Of a stretch of 64,000 nucleotides of DNA, positions 42,526-55,977 are shown in pieces. The position numbers were made by a program, and so were the translations under genes. Under the pieces are notes generated by a model. That model ran no database searches, was not told the origin of the DNA, and saw only the letters and a program-made list of their open reading frames with translations. This DNA is from Cloeon dipterum (taxonomy: Eukaryota; Arthropoda; Insecta; Ephemeroptera; Baetidae), in the NCBI RefSeq assembly GCF_949628265.1, contig NC_088787.1:2966501-3030500 (forward strand). Reading direction: 5' to 3'. Position 1 is the stretch's first letter; each line of letters starts with the position of its first letter.

Positions 42526-45069
42526 TCACGGCAAGATTTTCAGACATTGCAGAGACTCGGAAGTAGTAGCGTCTTCGCCACCTGGTGACCTGGAAGGTGC
42601 CGGTGCAACGTATTCGCACAGAGGTTCCTGTTGACCAGGGCCGCTGTCGTTGTTATTCTCAACTGTATCACGAGAAGCCTCTCCAGGTTTCTTGGAAGTT
42701 CTCGGCGTCGCTTTCCTTCTTCCTGCCGATCGCGGGCTGATGATGAGAAGTATAGCAGAAGGGGGCGTGGCAATGGCCTGGACGTCATCGACCACCCTGT
42801 ACTGCCCTTCAATGGCGCCGTTGTCACGGAAAATGGACGTTTTCTGGGCTTCGCTGGTGTTTTGCAAAGGGGTGTTTTCTCTCTTCACTTTAAGTAGCAG
42901 AAAAATCATGAAACCCAACATGACGACGGTGCAGTAGGTCGTCATGATAATGATAAACTTTTGGTCAGATTTTGTTCTGGTCGGAATACGAATATGCGAG
43001 TGGGATCGTCCTGTAATGGTAAAAGAAGCACCGGTTAGTTAGTTCTTTTAGGAAATGGAATAAGTGGTGATTGAACAATTAATCGCCATGATGTCGTTCA
43101 TTCTTGCTCCAACCGTCATTAATTCAAAGTGGAATGAGCCAAACTTTAGCAATATTTTTTTTTAATTAAAAATAAACAAATAAGGACTGCTATTCCCCCA
43201 CGACGTTTTGATAAAACCAAGAGAACTAAAATAGAATATTAACTAATTACTGGTTTAGTTTTCAGCCTAAAAATTTAGAAATCCACTTGAAAATTTGAAA
43301 ATTAAACCAACGTTTCAGTATTAGCTGTCAATTCTTTAAAAATATACTCACAGAATAAGAGCCATTATAATTATTGCATAATTATTATTAATAAATTGAG
43401 ATTAACGACAATGTGAAATTTTACAGAGGGGATTACTTACTTCGCGATTCCTCGACGATGTACGAATCTGCACTGACTGCAGCCTTCAAGAGCGTGTATT
43501 TTGGCTGTATTTCATCAACAACCACCATCCAAATGGTTCCATTCTGATCCAATACAAAAGTAAACGGCCATCTTCCAAATGATTCATTCAGTGCAGGCTC
43601 CTAAAACCAAGCAATGCACTGATTTTAAATTCGTTACAAAATTATTCTATATATACTTTGTATTCATGGCTAAAATTAAAGTTAAACTACTTTATTTCAT
43701 ATTTGAGAAATTCTGCAAGTATTTTTTAATCAACGCATTAACAAAATTCACTAAATGCTCCGCACCACCAAATATAAATTTAATATTCATCTCGATTTTC
43801 AAAAATAATAGTAGAATAGCAAAGGGGCCAGTTTCAAATAAAAAACTTCGGCAGCTACAAAGGCATATTCGCGGTCCATCCACCTCAAAAAAAGAGACGC
43901 GCGTGCTCCCAAGGCTGAACACTCAAAATCGCGGAATATTTATCATTTTGAACCTCCACATTGAAAAGTTGACAAAATAGTTAACGACTAGTTCACTAAA
44001 ATCGAGATTGATTTCTATTCTCAAATGTATTTTAAGTGAATTGGTGACCAAGTTACCTCATGAAAACGCTGCTGCACAAATGACTGAGAAGTGTTCAATA
44101 AGGAAGCGTAACTCTTAAACAGAAAGGCAGCATACGAGTTCCCGTGGTTGTCCATCAGCATTCTATTCGAATTTTCTGCAGTCCATTTTCCAGTTAGCTC
44201 CGGATTTGCAATTCCGTTGCGAAGGGTGGCAACGGAAAATGAATACAGATATCTATAGCCGGTTCTGGTGAGGTAGAGCTCTCTCGGTTCCTCATTCTTA
44301 GGGGACAGGGCAATGAACAAAACTTTGATTCCTTGCGTGTCCACAATCCAAGATGCATTTCTCTCCAAACTAAACACGACAATGTTTTCGTGATACCACC
44401 GCGAGATGAAGGCCAAGGTTTCGTTGGGCGTTTCGTCAAGAACCAAGTCATGCGTCAATATTTGAAAAGGAAATCGATGAAGGAGTTCAATGTGATTGTT
44501 GGACAAGTTGAAAATCCATAGTTTGGAATTGCAATTGTCACTACCACTGTCCAGTACCCACAGCCTGCCAACAGAGTCCACTTCCATCCCTGTTGCTTCT
44601 TCAATTTTGTCGCAGTTTCCGTATTCCTGCAAAAAAAGTAATTGAATTTTGACACAAGTACAAGACTACCAATTGAATTAAATAATAATTCCGAGCACTT
44701 TTTACTCCCATTAAAATATTCATCGAATTTAATTTATGTTTTGCTACTTACATGCATGTGCCACGAAGGGAATGGAGTGAGCTTTGGGGGTGCAGAGGAC
44801 GCGCTGCTCGTCGGCAAAGACACCAGAGTAACCGGAGTGTTATTGTATTTTGTAAGGCCGAGGAAAATCCTTGTTCCGTTAACTGCCATGTTTATAGGTT
44901 TTAAATTCTCTGGTTCGAAAGTTCCATCTTCCAAAGCCTCTGTCCTGCTGGCCTCCGACGGCCACTCGTAGTCCAATTCATTCCACTCGAAGACTTGAGT
45001 GAAGTTGGCTGCTACTGTGGCCAGAGATGATACGCCGAGGAGGGAAATGGCGCACAGGATTGGAGTCAT
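42526..45069 (-). CDS. Yellow/MRJP-family membrane protein Y6
   Basis: Minus-strand exons 45069-44752, 44626-44057, 43600-43441 and 43010-42526 (phases 0, 0, 1), 510 residues, intact. MTPILCAISLLGVSSLATVA is a signal peptide; FTQVFEWNELDYEWPSE, GRLWVLDSG, KLWIFNLSNN and WPFTFVLDQNGTIWMVV are family landmarks. The start at 45069 matches that of Y2 (both MTP). A basic linker leads to a transmembrane helix at about residues 368-390 (TTYCTVVMLGFMIFLLLKVK) and a tail of about 120 residues containing GQYRVVDD and CEYVAPAP; YVAP fits the Crk-type YxxP motif. It is the only intact plus-less (reverse-strand) member, set between the two zinc-binding genes. Probably a surface protein. Confidence 0.93.
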
Positions 45070-45689
45070 GCTTCTATCCTTTCCTGCCCAACTGTTCACA
45101 AAAAGCACAGAGATTAATAATAAAAGCGACTCTATTTTGACAAATTTCGGAGCAGGACGAACAACCAATGATCTTGTTTGCTGTACAGTCCACTTACCTT
45201 CTCATTGACTAACTAAGGGCCCCTTTGAGGCCTTTAACACTGAAAATACTAACGGAAAACCCCAAACACTTGTGTTTGTTTACAACCTGAGCGGCCTGTC
45301 CAGGATGCGTCGCACGCGGCCATCGGTGTGGGGATGCGGAAAGGAGCTTAGGACTCTAGTCGGCTATTGGTCGTCTAAGTACTTCACCCCGTTTCCTGCA
45401 GCTCGCATCTGCTCGCTCCTCCCGCACCTGAGCTGGCTGCGGAGCCGTTTTTGATTGGTCAGCTAAGGGTTTGCCTCCCTACGCGTTTTTTTCAAGTGAG
45501 AGGCGCGAAAGCCACGAGGGCGGCAGCAGGTCAACATTAAAATTAACCTGCTATATTTTTTATATAGATCGAAAACTCTACTATAACTAATCATAGCCAA
45601 TATAAAGTACAATCAATTAAAGAGAGACTAAATATGCATCGAGCATGTGAACTGATTAAGTGATTGGCCAATTTTTTGAGTCACCGACG

Positions 45690-46535
45690 CTTACCTTCAA
45701 CGGTCGATTTAAACCGCCCGCCGCACTTTCATTGGCTCTCTGGTGGGGCGCGCGCTGAGCGCCCCCACCTCTCCCGACCAGCCACGAAGTAGCTGAGGGT
45801 TGAGGGCATCGGGAAAGGTGGGGAAGTTCTGAGCCAGGTTAAAAATAGGCAAATATTGGCGGTTAAACATTCAAATGTCGAGAGGAACCATGAAACGAAA
45901 CAAATAATGCCGAAATGAAGTTATAATGCATGAAAATAGTTCAGTCTCAATCAATGGGCCTTGCCGGCGAGCGGGCCGCTGGGCCTGTGCGCGTGCGGCC
46001 CAGCAGAGCTGGCGAATTACGGTCTGCTTGGCTAGCCTGCGCCTCTTGCCGGCGAGCGGCTGCCATCTTGGCTTGGAATCATATTTAACGGCAATAATAA
46101 TCAATTAATTCCACAGCGTTTGGGTTCTAACGCGGGCTCAAACTCATTCCACACAACAGCGAAGCTTTAATTAACATAATGCATGTTGTTATTCGGCCGC
46201 CTTCGCGCCTCAACACTCCAAAAAATAACTATCCGTTTCCCGCCTGCCATGCAGCTACAGTCACCGCACTTCTGAGCGGGTTTTGAGGGAAAACAGGGGG
46301 CGGCGCGTGTTCGACCTCAAGGAAGGACTTCAGCTGTAATTGTTCAATCATTTTGGCCGTTGGCACACTCATCTTTCGCCCTTGAAGATTACTTTAATGA
46401 CGTACTCTCCAGTCACACACATTTACTCTGCGTGCACGTGGCCTTTCCCACGCGTCAAGCTCGCTAGATGGCGTTGGAGTTTGCCAGACGCGGGAACCCA
46501 GGGCGTGCATATTGGCCGCCACCTCTCACAAAACT
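45690..46535. repeat. Large GC-rich repeat R5, copy 1
   Basis: Collinear with 50925-51670: TCTGGTGGGGCGCGCGCTGA, GCGCCCCCACCTCTCC, GACCAGCCACGA, GGCGAGCGGGCCGC, and TCGCTAGATGGCGTTGGAG. About 800 bp, clearly GC-richer than its surroundings. Unclassified; it may be an old LTR or a large non-autonomous element. Confidence 0.7.
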
Positions 46536-46549
46536 AAAATTGGTTAAGC

Positions 46550-46715
46550 TTTTTGCTACGCTGATTTGGTTGTTCAGCACGACAAATTAAATCTTTTTAC
46601 GCCCAAAAATGTTAAGGAGCGGAATTAAACGCGAAAACGCAGTGGAAATACAATAAAATTTAAATTCAGCGGTGGCGCCATCTATTGGTGGCTTCGGGCA
46701 CTAAGGACTCTCCCA
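46550..46715. repeat. Repeat family R3, partial copy
   Basis: Diverged half copy ending GGTGGCGCCATCTATTGGTG, with upstream TTGGTTGTTCAGCACGACAA. Confidence 0.65.
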
Positions 46716-47132
46716 ATAAACGACTTAAATACATATAATCAAAATGGCCGACTCGAATTTTTTTCCGATTATTTTAAAATTAACCGGTTTTTTCAATTGA
46801 AATGTTTATCAAATTAATCGATTATTTCCTTACAAATCGACTATTTTCGCATTAATTATATCTAAAAACGATCATAGACTCTTGCAAATGACATTAAATC
46901 AATCAACTTTTAATATTTAAAAACAGGTTTTATACCGGTTTCATCCCAATCACTAACCGTGCCCGACCTTCCTCAACTGACCTGAAGGTGGCACGTGAGA
47001 TCGGGAGGGAAACATCAGCTGATCAAGTATAAACAGTCTGGGTCAGCTTCTTTTCGAGTGTCGCGTGGTGTTTGAGTCAGCGTAAAACTAATTTGTGTTT
47101 AATGCACTTGGAGAAGTCGGAAAATTCCGAAA

Positions 47133-49898
47133 ATGCCGTTTTACTGCACCTGTTACCACGAGGATCCTGATCTTGTGAGACGCAATTTGGTGTGCCCAAA
47201 TCCAAATTGCACGTTACTGATGTAAAAAAATCTTTAATTGAATTTTCACAATTTTTGAATTGAAAATTAATTTTTAGAAGGCAGGCTCCGCAAGGCCCGC
47301 GTTTTCACCGACCTGCTCAACAAGGTAAAATCAGGTTTTCTTTACATTAGATCGAGATTTAGAATATTAATTAATTTTTCCTTGCGCAGCACTGCCCTAT
47401 GCCAACCCGGCCTATAACCAGGATAATGGAAATCAAAATTATCCGGCTTTTCCGAGAAATGTTCCAGGTATTTTTTATTTCTAACATTGCTTGAATATTT
47501 TATAAAAGGCGCATTTTTCAGTTCCCCCGAGACACATCCAGCCTGGAATGTTCCTTGTACCTGAAGTTCCTGCAGCCCCACAGAATTTTAATCCTTGTGG
47601 TAGGTCGAAATTTTTTCTCCTGTTGTGTTCAAAGCCGCCAACAGATGGCGCCACCGTATACTTTAGTAATTTATTTAATTTCAAGTCACTTTCACACAGG
47701 GTTCCGAAAAAATCGGGAATTTTACTTTTTGTCTAATATCAGGGTTTTTTACCTGACGATGTTCCGATTAATATTATTCGTACCGATGTCATCAATCCAA
47801 AGGGGACAGGCGAGGTATAGAGTCAGGTGAGAAAGCACTCCTCAAGGGGAAGAGCTCTCGTTCACACTTTAGCCTGGTCAGTTTAAACCAGGTGGGGAAA
47901 ATTCGGAACCTTGTTCGTTGCAATTTCAGACTTACAATTAATCCTGCCACTGTGAATTCCTCACTTCATATCCGTTCTTTCGACGTGCTGAAAACCAAAA
48001 TCGGTCCAGCCATTCCCTCACTCATATCCGTGAGCGAGCTAAGAAGTTCAGCATCCTCTGGCAGGTGGCAGGTCGATAGCTTTTTCAGCCAATCAGAGGA
48101 CGTCTCAGAGTTTCTTGCCTGTTATGCCCGCGTGAAGAAGGAGCGAGGAGTAGAAGGGCGTAAGCGGTGTTTTTCGTGGGCGTAACAGGCAACAAACTCC
48201 GATACGGCCTCTGATTGGCTGAAAAAGCTATCGACCTGCCACCTGCCAGTGAATGCTGAACTTCTTAGTTAGCTTGCTCACGGACGCTCCATATATGAGT
48301 GAGCTGAGCCATTCGCCGCAGGGCGTAGAAACGTTGGAAAAGATTTTATATTTCTAAAAATAGTTTTCACCATTTTACGGCGATTGGCTCAACTGATTTT
48401 GGTTTTCAGCACGTCTAAAGAAAACATTTTAAATGAAAAAAACCACAGTGGCAGGATTGAGTTTGAAATTGCAGCGAAATGACCTTATAATTAAATATAC
48501 GGTGGCGCCATCTGTGAGCAGCATCTAAAACTAGGAGCTCATTCAAAGAACCTAATGAAATTGGTCTTTCAGCTCCTCCTGCCCCTCGTCGTGTGCGTGC
48601 ACTTTATAATGTAGAGCCTGGCCGACCACCTGCACTCATGGTCGGACAAAATCGTCAGCAGATGAACCGGCCTGCTGCTCGCCCGGAATTCCAAATTCCG
48701 CCTCCTGGGTTCGGGTACATAGCGCCAATAATGAGTGAAAACTATAGCTTTAACGCATCACGTTGCTCTTGGTGCAAATTGAAGTTTGGCGTTCTCACTT
48801 TCGAGAGGCTCACCCTTCAAAATAATAGGGCCGACGTTTGCGAGCTGTGCCTTGCGAGAACACAGTATGATATATTTAAAAAATATTTAATTTCCAATCC
48901 TAATCCTTGATTTATTTTTCCAGGATGACAATGGAAAGAATTTTCGGACGCATCGAATTCGATAATAATCGTAACAATAATTTCAGAAACATATTCGATT
49001 TCACAGGTTTGTAAACTATCCTATTTAAAGTTTGATGATGGTAAATTTACCCGAAATATCCTTTGATACACATGCGGATTAAGAACAGTAAAAAATGTAC
49101 ATACATTTTCGAGAAAATCGGCCTCAAAGTTAGCATTGTTTTTAACGGAGAATCTTAAAGTAATTTTGCAATCATGATTTTCAATGAAATTCCGCATTTT
49201 CCCAAAGAAAGACTCTCGCTGTCGGATAGATTTCGATCAGAGGATTCCAAATCATGTGAGAAAACATGGTCAAGCCATGGGAATTTCGGAGAAAACGGGA
49301 ATTTCTCACCCCGGAAGCAATTCCTTTGCTTAACAAAGACGGCGTAACCGGTAAAATTCGAATAAAATGGATTTTCGGGCAATTTCGGTAGAATATGAAG
49401 AACATTGGTCGATCATGGTTAAATTTTCATTTTAAAATCATTTTGTAAAATGAAAAAAATCCACTACATTCCACTTTAAGGAATTAATTCAACTTTAAAA
49501 AATTATTTCCATTTTCAGAGACAGGCAGAGTTCTTGGATACATGAATGACATGGTCCAATGCAACCACTGCCCGAAAAAAATACCGAGAGAAGAAATAGT
49601 TCCTCACGTAATTGACATTCACAACGGCGGTGCCTTTTACAAATGTCCTCGTAACTGCGAAAACTACTTCAGAAATGATCAGATATTGCAGCACTCCGAA
49701 CAATGCGTGCGCCAGTGTATCATCTGTGTCGCCAATGGAAATTTGAATGCGCCACTAAATCTCATTAGTCACATCAAAGCAGAACACTGGCAGTACGCTA
49801 TTTGTGGCATCACCGGCTGCGACGGAGTTTCCACCGAGCCTGATAGAATGTTCAATCACATGATGGAAAATCATGTCTGGAGACTTCAGCATGTCTAA
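47133..49898 (+). CDS. Zinc-binding protein B, paralog of A
   Basis: Exons 47133-47221, 47278-47324, 47390-47467, 47522-47599, 48573-48864, 48924-49006 and 49519-49898 keep one frame, 348 residues. It begins MPFYCTCYHEDPDLVRRNLV then CPNPNC (a small Cys-rich knot), has a Pro/Asn-rich middle (PPRHIQPGMFLVPEVPAAP), then a Cys4 module (CSWCKLKF then CELCLARTQ) matching that of protein A. The last exon carries Cys/His fingers: CNHCPKKIPREEIVPHVIDI, CPRNCENYFRNDQILQHSEQ, CIICVANG and CGITGCDGVSTEPDRMFNH, ending ENHVWRLQHV (compare VSWYHLWKVE in A). No named family recognised; TRAF-type or C2H2-like fingers suggest nucleic-acid or protein binding. Intron 4 contains an R3 element with another transposon nested in it. 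Confidence 0.75.
47625..48540. mobile_element. Repeat family R3 copy interrupted by another element
   Basis: Left end GCCGCCAACAGATGGCGCC near 47633, right end GGTGGCGCCATCTGTGAGCA near 48501, inner arms with CGACGTGCTGAAAACCAAAA and GATTTTGGTTTTCAGCACGT. The left half is split by unrelated sequence and the inner part by the nested element at 48016-48306. It lies in intron 4 of gene B. Confidence 0.75.
48016..48306. mobile_element. hAT-like MITE nested in R3
   Basis: Fold-back element with arms CTCACTCATATCCGTGAGCG / its diverged complement, and a strong inner palindrome (GATAGCTTTTTCAGCCAATC and complement). Flanked by the 8-bp direct repeat AGCCATTC at 48008-48015 and 48307-48314; the uninterrupted R3 sequence elsewhere reads CAGCCATTCGCCG, so the duplication is certain. 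An 8-bp duplication fits the hAT superfamily. Confidence 0.8.
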
Positions 49899-50924
49899 TT
49901 CGTCTGCTGCGGTTACAAAAGTTCCTAACCAACGAGTGATTCGCAGCAAGATTTTTTGTCATTTTTCCAACGCATGTTTTAGTCCTGATTGACGATGTAC
50001 ATATGACCGACCTATCTGTGCAATATCAATATACAAACCGTAGTGGAACATTGTAGAACTGTCTCATGACTTTAAATTCAACATGAACTACCTAACATTT
50101 AGATTAAACCGGGAATTTTAATCTGTACAGCTAATATTGCAAGAATATTGATTTGAGATAGCGTTTAAGCGGCGGAATTTTCGCCAGTCTTTTCATCCCG
50201 CCCACTTTTATGTCTCTCTGCATCGCACGCTCGAGTAAGCTGATCGGAGTGAAGTTAGCACTTGGAGAGGTATATGACATGGCGATAACTTCACTTTTTT
50301 CAGATACCTCGAGCGCGCGATGACAATACCAGAATCAACAAGTCAACTACAGGATTGAAAGGTCAATTCCAGGATCAACAGTCGATTCCAGGATCGACCA
50401 GGATCTTTCCGTGCATTTGTCGTGTACCAGAAGAGCACTGGGGGGTCTACGCGAATCTACAGGGGTGTCGGTTGTCTAGGGGGATCTTAATCGCTTGGGG
50501 GGAAATAATTAGTCACTGTACAAACAACTACAGAGAACGTAGGTAATAAATAGCAAATCAAACACACAGAATTAATTTAATCAAGAATGTACTAGTATTT
50601 AATCAATCTGTTCGGACACCTTAACTGAGGTATCACGGCTTTAATATTACAATTCTAACGTAACTTGACAAACTTTAAACTCTATTTTCAGACTTTGGAT
50701 TTCTTAGCTCAGACTCAAACTTCGTTACTTCACAATTAACTCTTTCTCTAATCACAAACCGAATTAAATCTCACTAATTCACGCTCCACTCTGTCCTTTA
50801 CATACCCGCCTAATCAACGTTTTCTCATGGAAAACACAACCGCTAGCCGCGAGAAAAAGCACACACGTCTGTCTCTTTTCGCAGCCAGAAGCCAAGAGAA
50901 GAGACGCGGCGGAAGCGTCATGAC
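49899..50924. other. Spacer with a short degenerate tandem repeat
   Basis: 50325-50405 holds degenerate copies of a roughly 15-25-bp unit around the words CAGGATCAACA and GTCAATTCCAGG. The rest is AT-rich, with a GC-richer piece at 50170-50330. No gene recognised. Confidence 0.45.
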
Positions 50925-51670
50925 GCTAACTCGCAACGGTCATTTTCAAACCACGCGCCGCGCTCTCATTGGCTGTTCGGTGGGGCGCGCACTGAGCGCC
51001 CCCACCTCTCCTGACCAGCCACGATGTGGTTGAGGGCATCGGGAGAAGTGGGGAGGTGAGGGGCAGAGTCGGGCATCATGAACAAGGGGCAATGGTACAA
51101 TGATAATTTGAACAATGTCGGGCGGAATCACATAAATAAACAGAAATTATGCCGAAAAAATAAACTCAAATTCAAGTTACATCATTAATTCACAACTGGC
51201 CCACGCCGGCGAGCGGGCCGCGGGGCTGGAGGGCCGTCAGACGGCGCCCTGCCTCAACATCACGCGCCATTTTGGACGCCTTGCACTTTTGGTTGAAAAT
51301 ACGAGTTCTGGGCTCTTTTGGGGAGCCCAGACTCGCGTTACATGGTTATGCACTTGACATTATGACGGAACTTAAATATCCAGTCGGCAACTAGCCGCTG
51401 AGTACAGAAAAACAACAGAATTTCATGCGGGCTTTGCCGCACCGCGCGCCATGTGGCTGACGCCGCCGCACTTTGGGGCCGTTTTTGGGGGTTTTTGGGT
51501 GATGACAGGGGGGGGCGCGGTTCACAGTGACGACACGGTTCACCTGGCCGGCTAGCGTCACTGCTTGGTTTGCACACGGTGAATTTCCCACGTCTGGCTC
51601 GCTAGATGGCGTTGGAGCTTGCCAGGCGCGGGAATCGCGGGTTATGTTTGCCGGCCGTCCCCTCTCACAG
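50925..51670. repeat. Large GC-rich repeat R5, copy 2
   Basis: Shares GGTGGGGCGCGCACTGAGCG, CCCCCACCTCTCCTGACCAG, GTTGAGGGCATCGGGA and CTCGCTAGATGGCGTTGGAG with copy 1 in the same order and orientation. The two copies bracket zinc-binding gene B. Confidence 0.7.
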
Positions 51671-51769
51671 TCGGTCGGTTTGCTCTTGGAAATTGAGAGA
51701 TAAAAAGCTCACCTGCAACCTTAAAAATAATGTTCCATGAAATTCAAGGCAAATTTCTCACCATAAGAT

Positions 51770-52140
51770 TGGCAAAATGTATTACTTGCAATCTAACGCT
51801 TCAGCTCAAGGAATTCTAAGCAAACCACTGTCTTTCGGATAATATTTATAAAGTCTAGAAATGTGAAATATTTACGAGAGAGATGCTCCACGTGGCTCAT
51901 CCAGACGATTATGGCCGAAGGTTAAAACGTCTAACGCTAACGGGTGGACTTCGTGGAGAGCAAGGAAAGGTGTTTAGTAGTCGAAGCGAAATTAATCGAG
52001 AAGAGAAAGTTCTTAATGGGACAATGCAATTCCCGCCGTTACTGCCCTGTTTCTGTTTCCTTCGTATTTGAAATAGCCAAGCACAGATGGCACGGCTGTT
52101 CCTGTGGCATCATTGGCATTGGCGGGAGAGGGACATCGCA
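51770..52140. repeat. Repeat R6, copy 1
   Basis: Collinear with 62830-63240: TATTACTTGCAATCTAACGC, GAGAGATGCTCC, GTGGGA/GTGGAGAGCAAGGAAAGG and TGTTTCTGTTTCCTTCGT, ending CATTGGCGGGAGAGG. Flanks the protease cluster on the left. A third trace is near 60125-60170. Confidence 0.7.
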
Positions 52141-52239
52141 CCTGTGACACACAAGTTTGAGTGTGTTGGTTAATTTATCAAATTTCAATTTTAACCCTCT
52201 ATTAAGGGTCTGTAGAACACTAAATCTGATCTGATGTGT

Positions 52240-52474
52240 GTCTAAATACTGGAACCTGGAACTGACAAAGAAGTCATTCGTAGAGGTGGTCTCTCTGCAA
52301 GTGCTCAAACCAGCTCTGACGCATGCGCACTTCTCGCATTCTTGTTGTTGTGGCGGGAGAAAATTTCGCGCGCCGCGCTGCTCTTTTTGGCCAGAAAAAT
52401 ATCTATTTTACCTAATTCAACCCTCAGGAATCGATTGGTGGGCTCAGAAACTTCGTCAAAGACGGTCTTTAAGA
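52240..52474. mobile_element. MITE family R1, right half
   Basis: Begins in the R1 centre (ACAAAGAAGTCATTCGTAGA, GACGCATGCGCACTTCTCGC) and runs to the right end (GAATCGATTGGTGGGCTCAG, CGTCAAAGACGGTCTTTAAG). The left half is missing. Confidence 0.75.
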
Positions 52475-52847
52475 GATAAATAATCGCTTTTAATTCGCTA
52501 GACTTTGCGCTAAAATTCTCACAAGCAAATGCGCCTGCAAAATTTGGTTTTAGTGATGGCGCCCCGTTAAATTATTCTTTTTGTGTTTACTAGACTAAAT
52601 TCTGTGTTTATTCTCTTAAAATTGGTTGTCTTGATGGGCTACATACAAAAATCAGTCAAAATCAGCGTTTTATACTCTAATTGATTTTTTAACTTTTTAC
52701 CAATAAAGCAATTAAACGTGCTTCTTATTGTTAGCTCAACACAGTAAGCTAAAATTAACTAATAAATTAAAAATCTTGTTCACACAAAGAGTCAGGAAAT
52801 TTATGAAAACGGTTTTAATTTTATTTAATCTTTCGAATAAACATATA

Positions 52848-54045
52848 TTATTTACTTTCCTCGGTGATCACGCTGTTGATCCAATTGGTGAAGGATGCAA
52901 CTTCTGTGTAGACGCCCGGTATTGCACCGCAATCTGCACCGTATCCCCACGACACAACGCCGTGCAGCACGCCATCCTTGACCAGGGGACCACCTGAGTC
53001 ACCCTGAAATTTTGTATTATCTTAGACATTTAGACATCAAAGCATGAAACAATAAGCCTCGTCATTTAAATAAATAAGTTACTCACGAAGCACGTGTCCT
53101 GTCCTTCCCCACCAGCACAGATGTTATTCTCAAAGATGCCACGACCTATCTTGGCTTTGTAAAGCTCGTCGCATTTTTCCTTGCTCACAATTCGCACTTC
53201 TGCCTTCTGCAGGTAATAGGGTAGCCTGCCCACTGATTGCTGCGCATTTTCATCGTTTTGTAAACATTTTAAAGGGTACAAATATTTATAATTACATCAG
53301 TCTGTCCCCATCCGGAGACAGTCATGAGCCACCCGTCCTTTACCCTGCTGTTTCCAATCCGCACAGGTTGAATATTTTCGCTCCAAATGAAGGAAGAATC
53401 CACCTGATCATGGAAAAGGGTGTCTGATAAGCAATGTAGATAGTTAATGTTATTTAAACCTCCCAAACAGCAATGTCGTTTCCTTGGACCTTTTTGGACA
53501 AACGATCATATTCAGGGTGAATTGCGATAGAGCGAACGCGAACTCTTGTGCCTTCATTTGGGTGAATCGAGCCGGCGACAACGTCGATGTAATGTGGATT
53601 AAAAATACTGAAAATTCATTTATATTCAATGGTTATGCTTAAAATAGTTAAAATTTTCAAAATAAAGCAGATTTAAGAGGTTCATGGCATCTGTCCTGTT
53701 AATTTTCAAAAAAGGATTAGAAAAAGGAAAGAAAAGACTAACGAGCAATGTGCAGCTGTGACAATGTGCTTCCTGCCGACTATCGTCCCGCCACAAAAGT
53801 GGCCGAATCGAATATACTGGAGGGACACCTGCCACGGAACTTCACCATCGCGTGCATTCGTCCCGCCGATGATTCTTCCCTTCAAGGTCAGCTCCTGGTC
53901 AACGATGAGAGGGTTAGCAGCCACTCTCGCCCATGTACACGCTGAATAATTTGATAAGAAAAAAATGAACAGCTAAATTTGTTTTAAAAGGGTTTCTACC
54001 TGCACAGAACGCGGCGAACAACAGCAACGACCAAAGGAAATTCAT
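52848..54045 (-). CDS. Trypsin-type serine protease T1
   Basis: Minus-strand exons 54045-54000, 53941-53743, 53607-53460, 53403-53296, 53239-53087 and 53003-52848, 269 residues. Signal peptide [16 protein letters not shown]-like; short propeptide with one Cys ([10 protein letters not shown]); activation site GRIIGG. Catalytic triad: His in TAAHC, Asp in GNDIAVWE, Ser in GDSGGP. The residue six before the Ser is Asp (DTCFGDSGG), giving trypsin-like preference for Arg/Lys; SWG and PGVYT complete the pocket. Secreted digestive or haemolymph enzyme. It is divergently paired with T2 across 606 bp whose two halves are homologous in inverted orientation. Confidence 0.93.
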
Positions 54046-54651
54046 GTTTGAGCTTCAAGTGCCGTAGCTAAATTGATTTAGACTTGACTTATATTTAATG
54101 GGCAGGTAACAGAAAATTAAAATGACGGGGGAAAATATTATTTAATGGTTTTGGATGGGCAACTTTAAATGCGAGGAAATTATGTTAATTTATGTCTTAG
54201 TTAGAAAAACATCTCGCAATTAGTTATTTAAAATATCGGTGCTGCGTGGTTCGAACATGGCAACGCCGCATGGGGAGGGGCTGAGTGAGGCCGGTAGGAG
54301 AGTGGGAGTTAGATGAGGAGCTGCCACGCGAGATACTTGAGGTGGACGATATCAGAGTGTACAACCACACTTAATACATTTAACAGTTTAAACTTATTAC
54401 ACTGAAATTCTTTTAAATTAATTCTCATTTAGTATTCTAGTGACTCTTAGAAGATTTAAATTTTAATTAACTAATTATGAGATGTTTTCTCAATAACACA
54501 AACATGATTTCCTCGTACTTAAAGTTGCCAAGAGGTTATTAATTAACCATTACAGAATATTTTTCCCCATCATATTTTGATTTTCTGTAACCTGCCCATT
54601 AAATATCAGTCAAGTCTAAATCACTTTAGCTGCGGCACTTGAAGCTCAAAC
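54046..54651. promoter_or_regulatory. Shared divergent promoter region of T1 and T2
   Basis: Both ends carry the same sequence read outward: CCTGCCCATTAAATATCAGT, CAAGTCTAAATCA, TTTAGCTGCGGCACTTGAAG and CTCAAACATG (T2), with small changes for T1. TATCAGTC (54604-54611) fits an arthropod initiator, about 45 bp before the T2 start; T1 has TATAAGTC instead. The middle (54240-54340) is GC-richer. The arrangement is an inverted duplication of the promoter with the gene. The same leader precedes T3, T4 (lacking the CAGT part) and T5. Confidence 0.6.
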
Positions 54652-55869
<1,218 letters not shown>

Positions 55870-55977
55870 TATATGTTTAATTGAAAGGTTAAATAAAATC
55901 TTTTTTAATCGCTTTCCTAATTTTCATGAACAGAAATGGATAATTTCCCCTCCATAAATAACAAGTGAACGAGATGT

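Larger units (their letters stand above)
45070..47132. other. Spacer with repeats R5 and R3
   Basis: 45070-45690 is the Y6 promoter side. 45690-46535 is repeat R5 and 46550-46715 a partial R3. 46960-47132 is the promoter side of zinc-binding gene B, resembling that of gene A (CTGACCTGAAGGTGGCACG, CAGCTGATCAAG). Confidence 0.5.

Noticed and set aside
45690-46535. Calling R5 a pair of LTRs of one element around gene B
   Set aside because: No retroelement coding sequence lies between the copies, only the spliced host gene B; clear TG..CA ends were not found.
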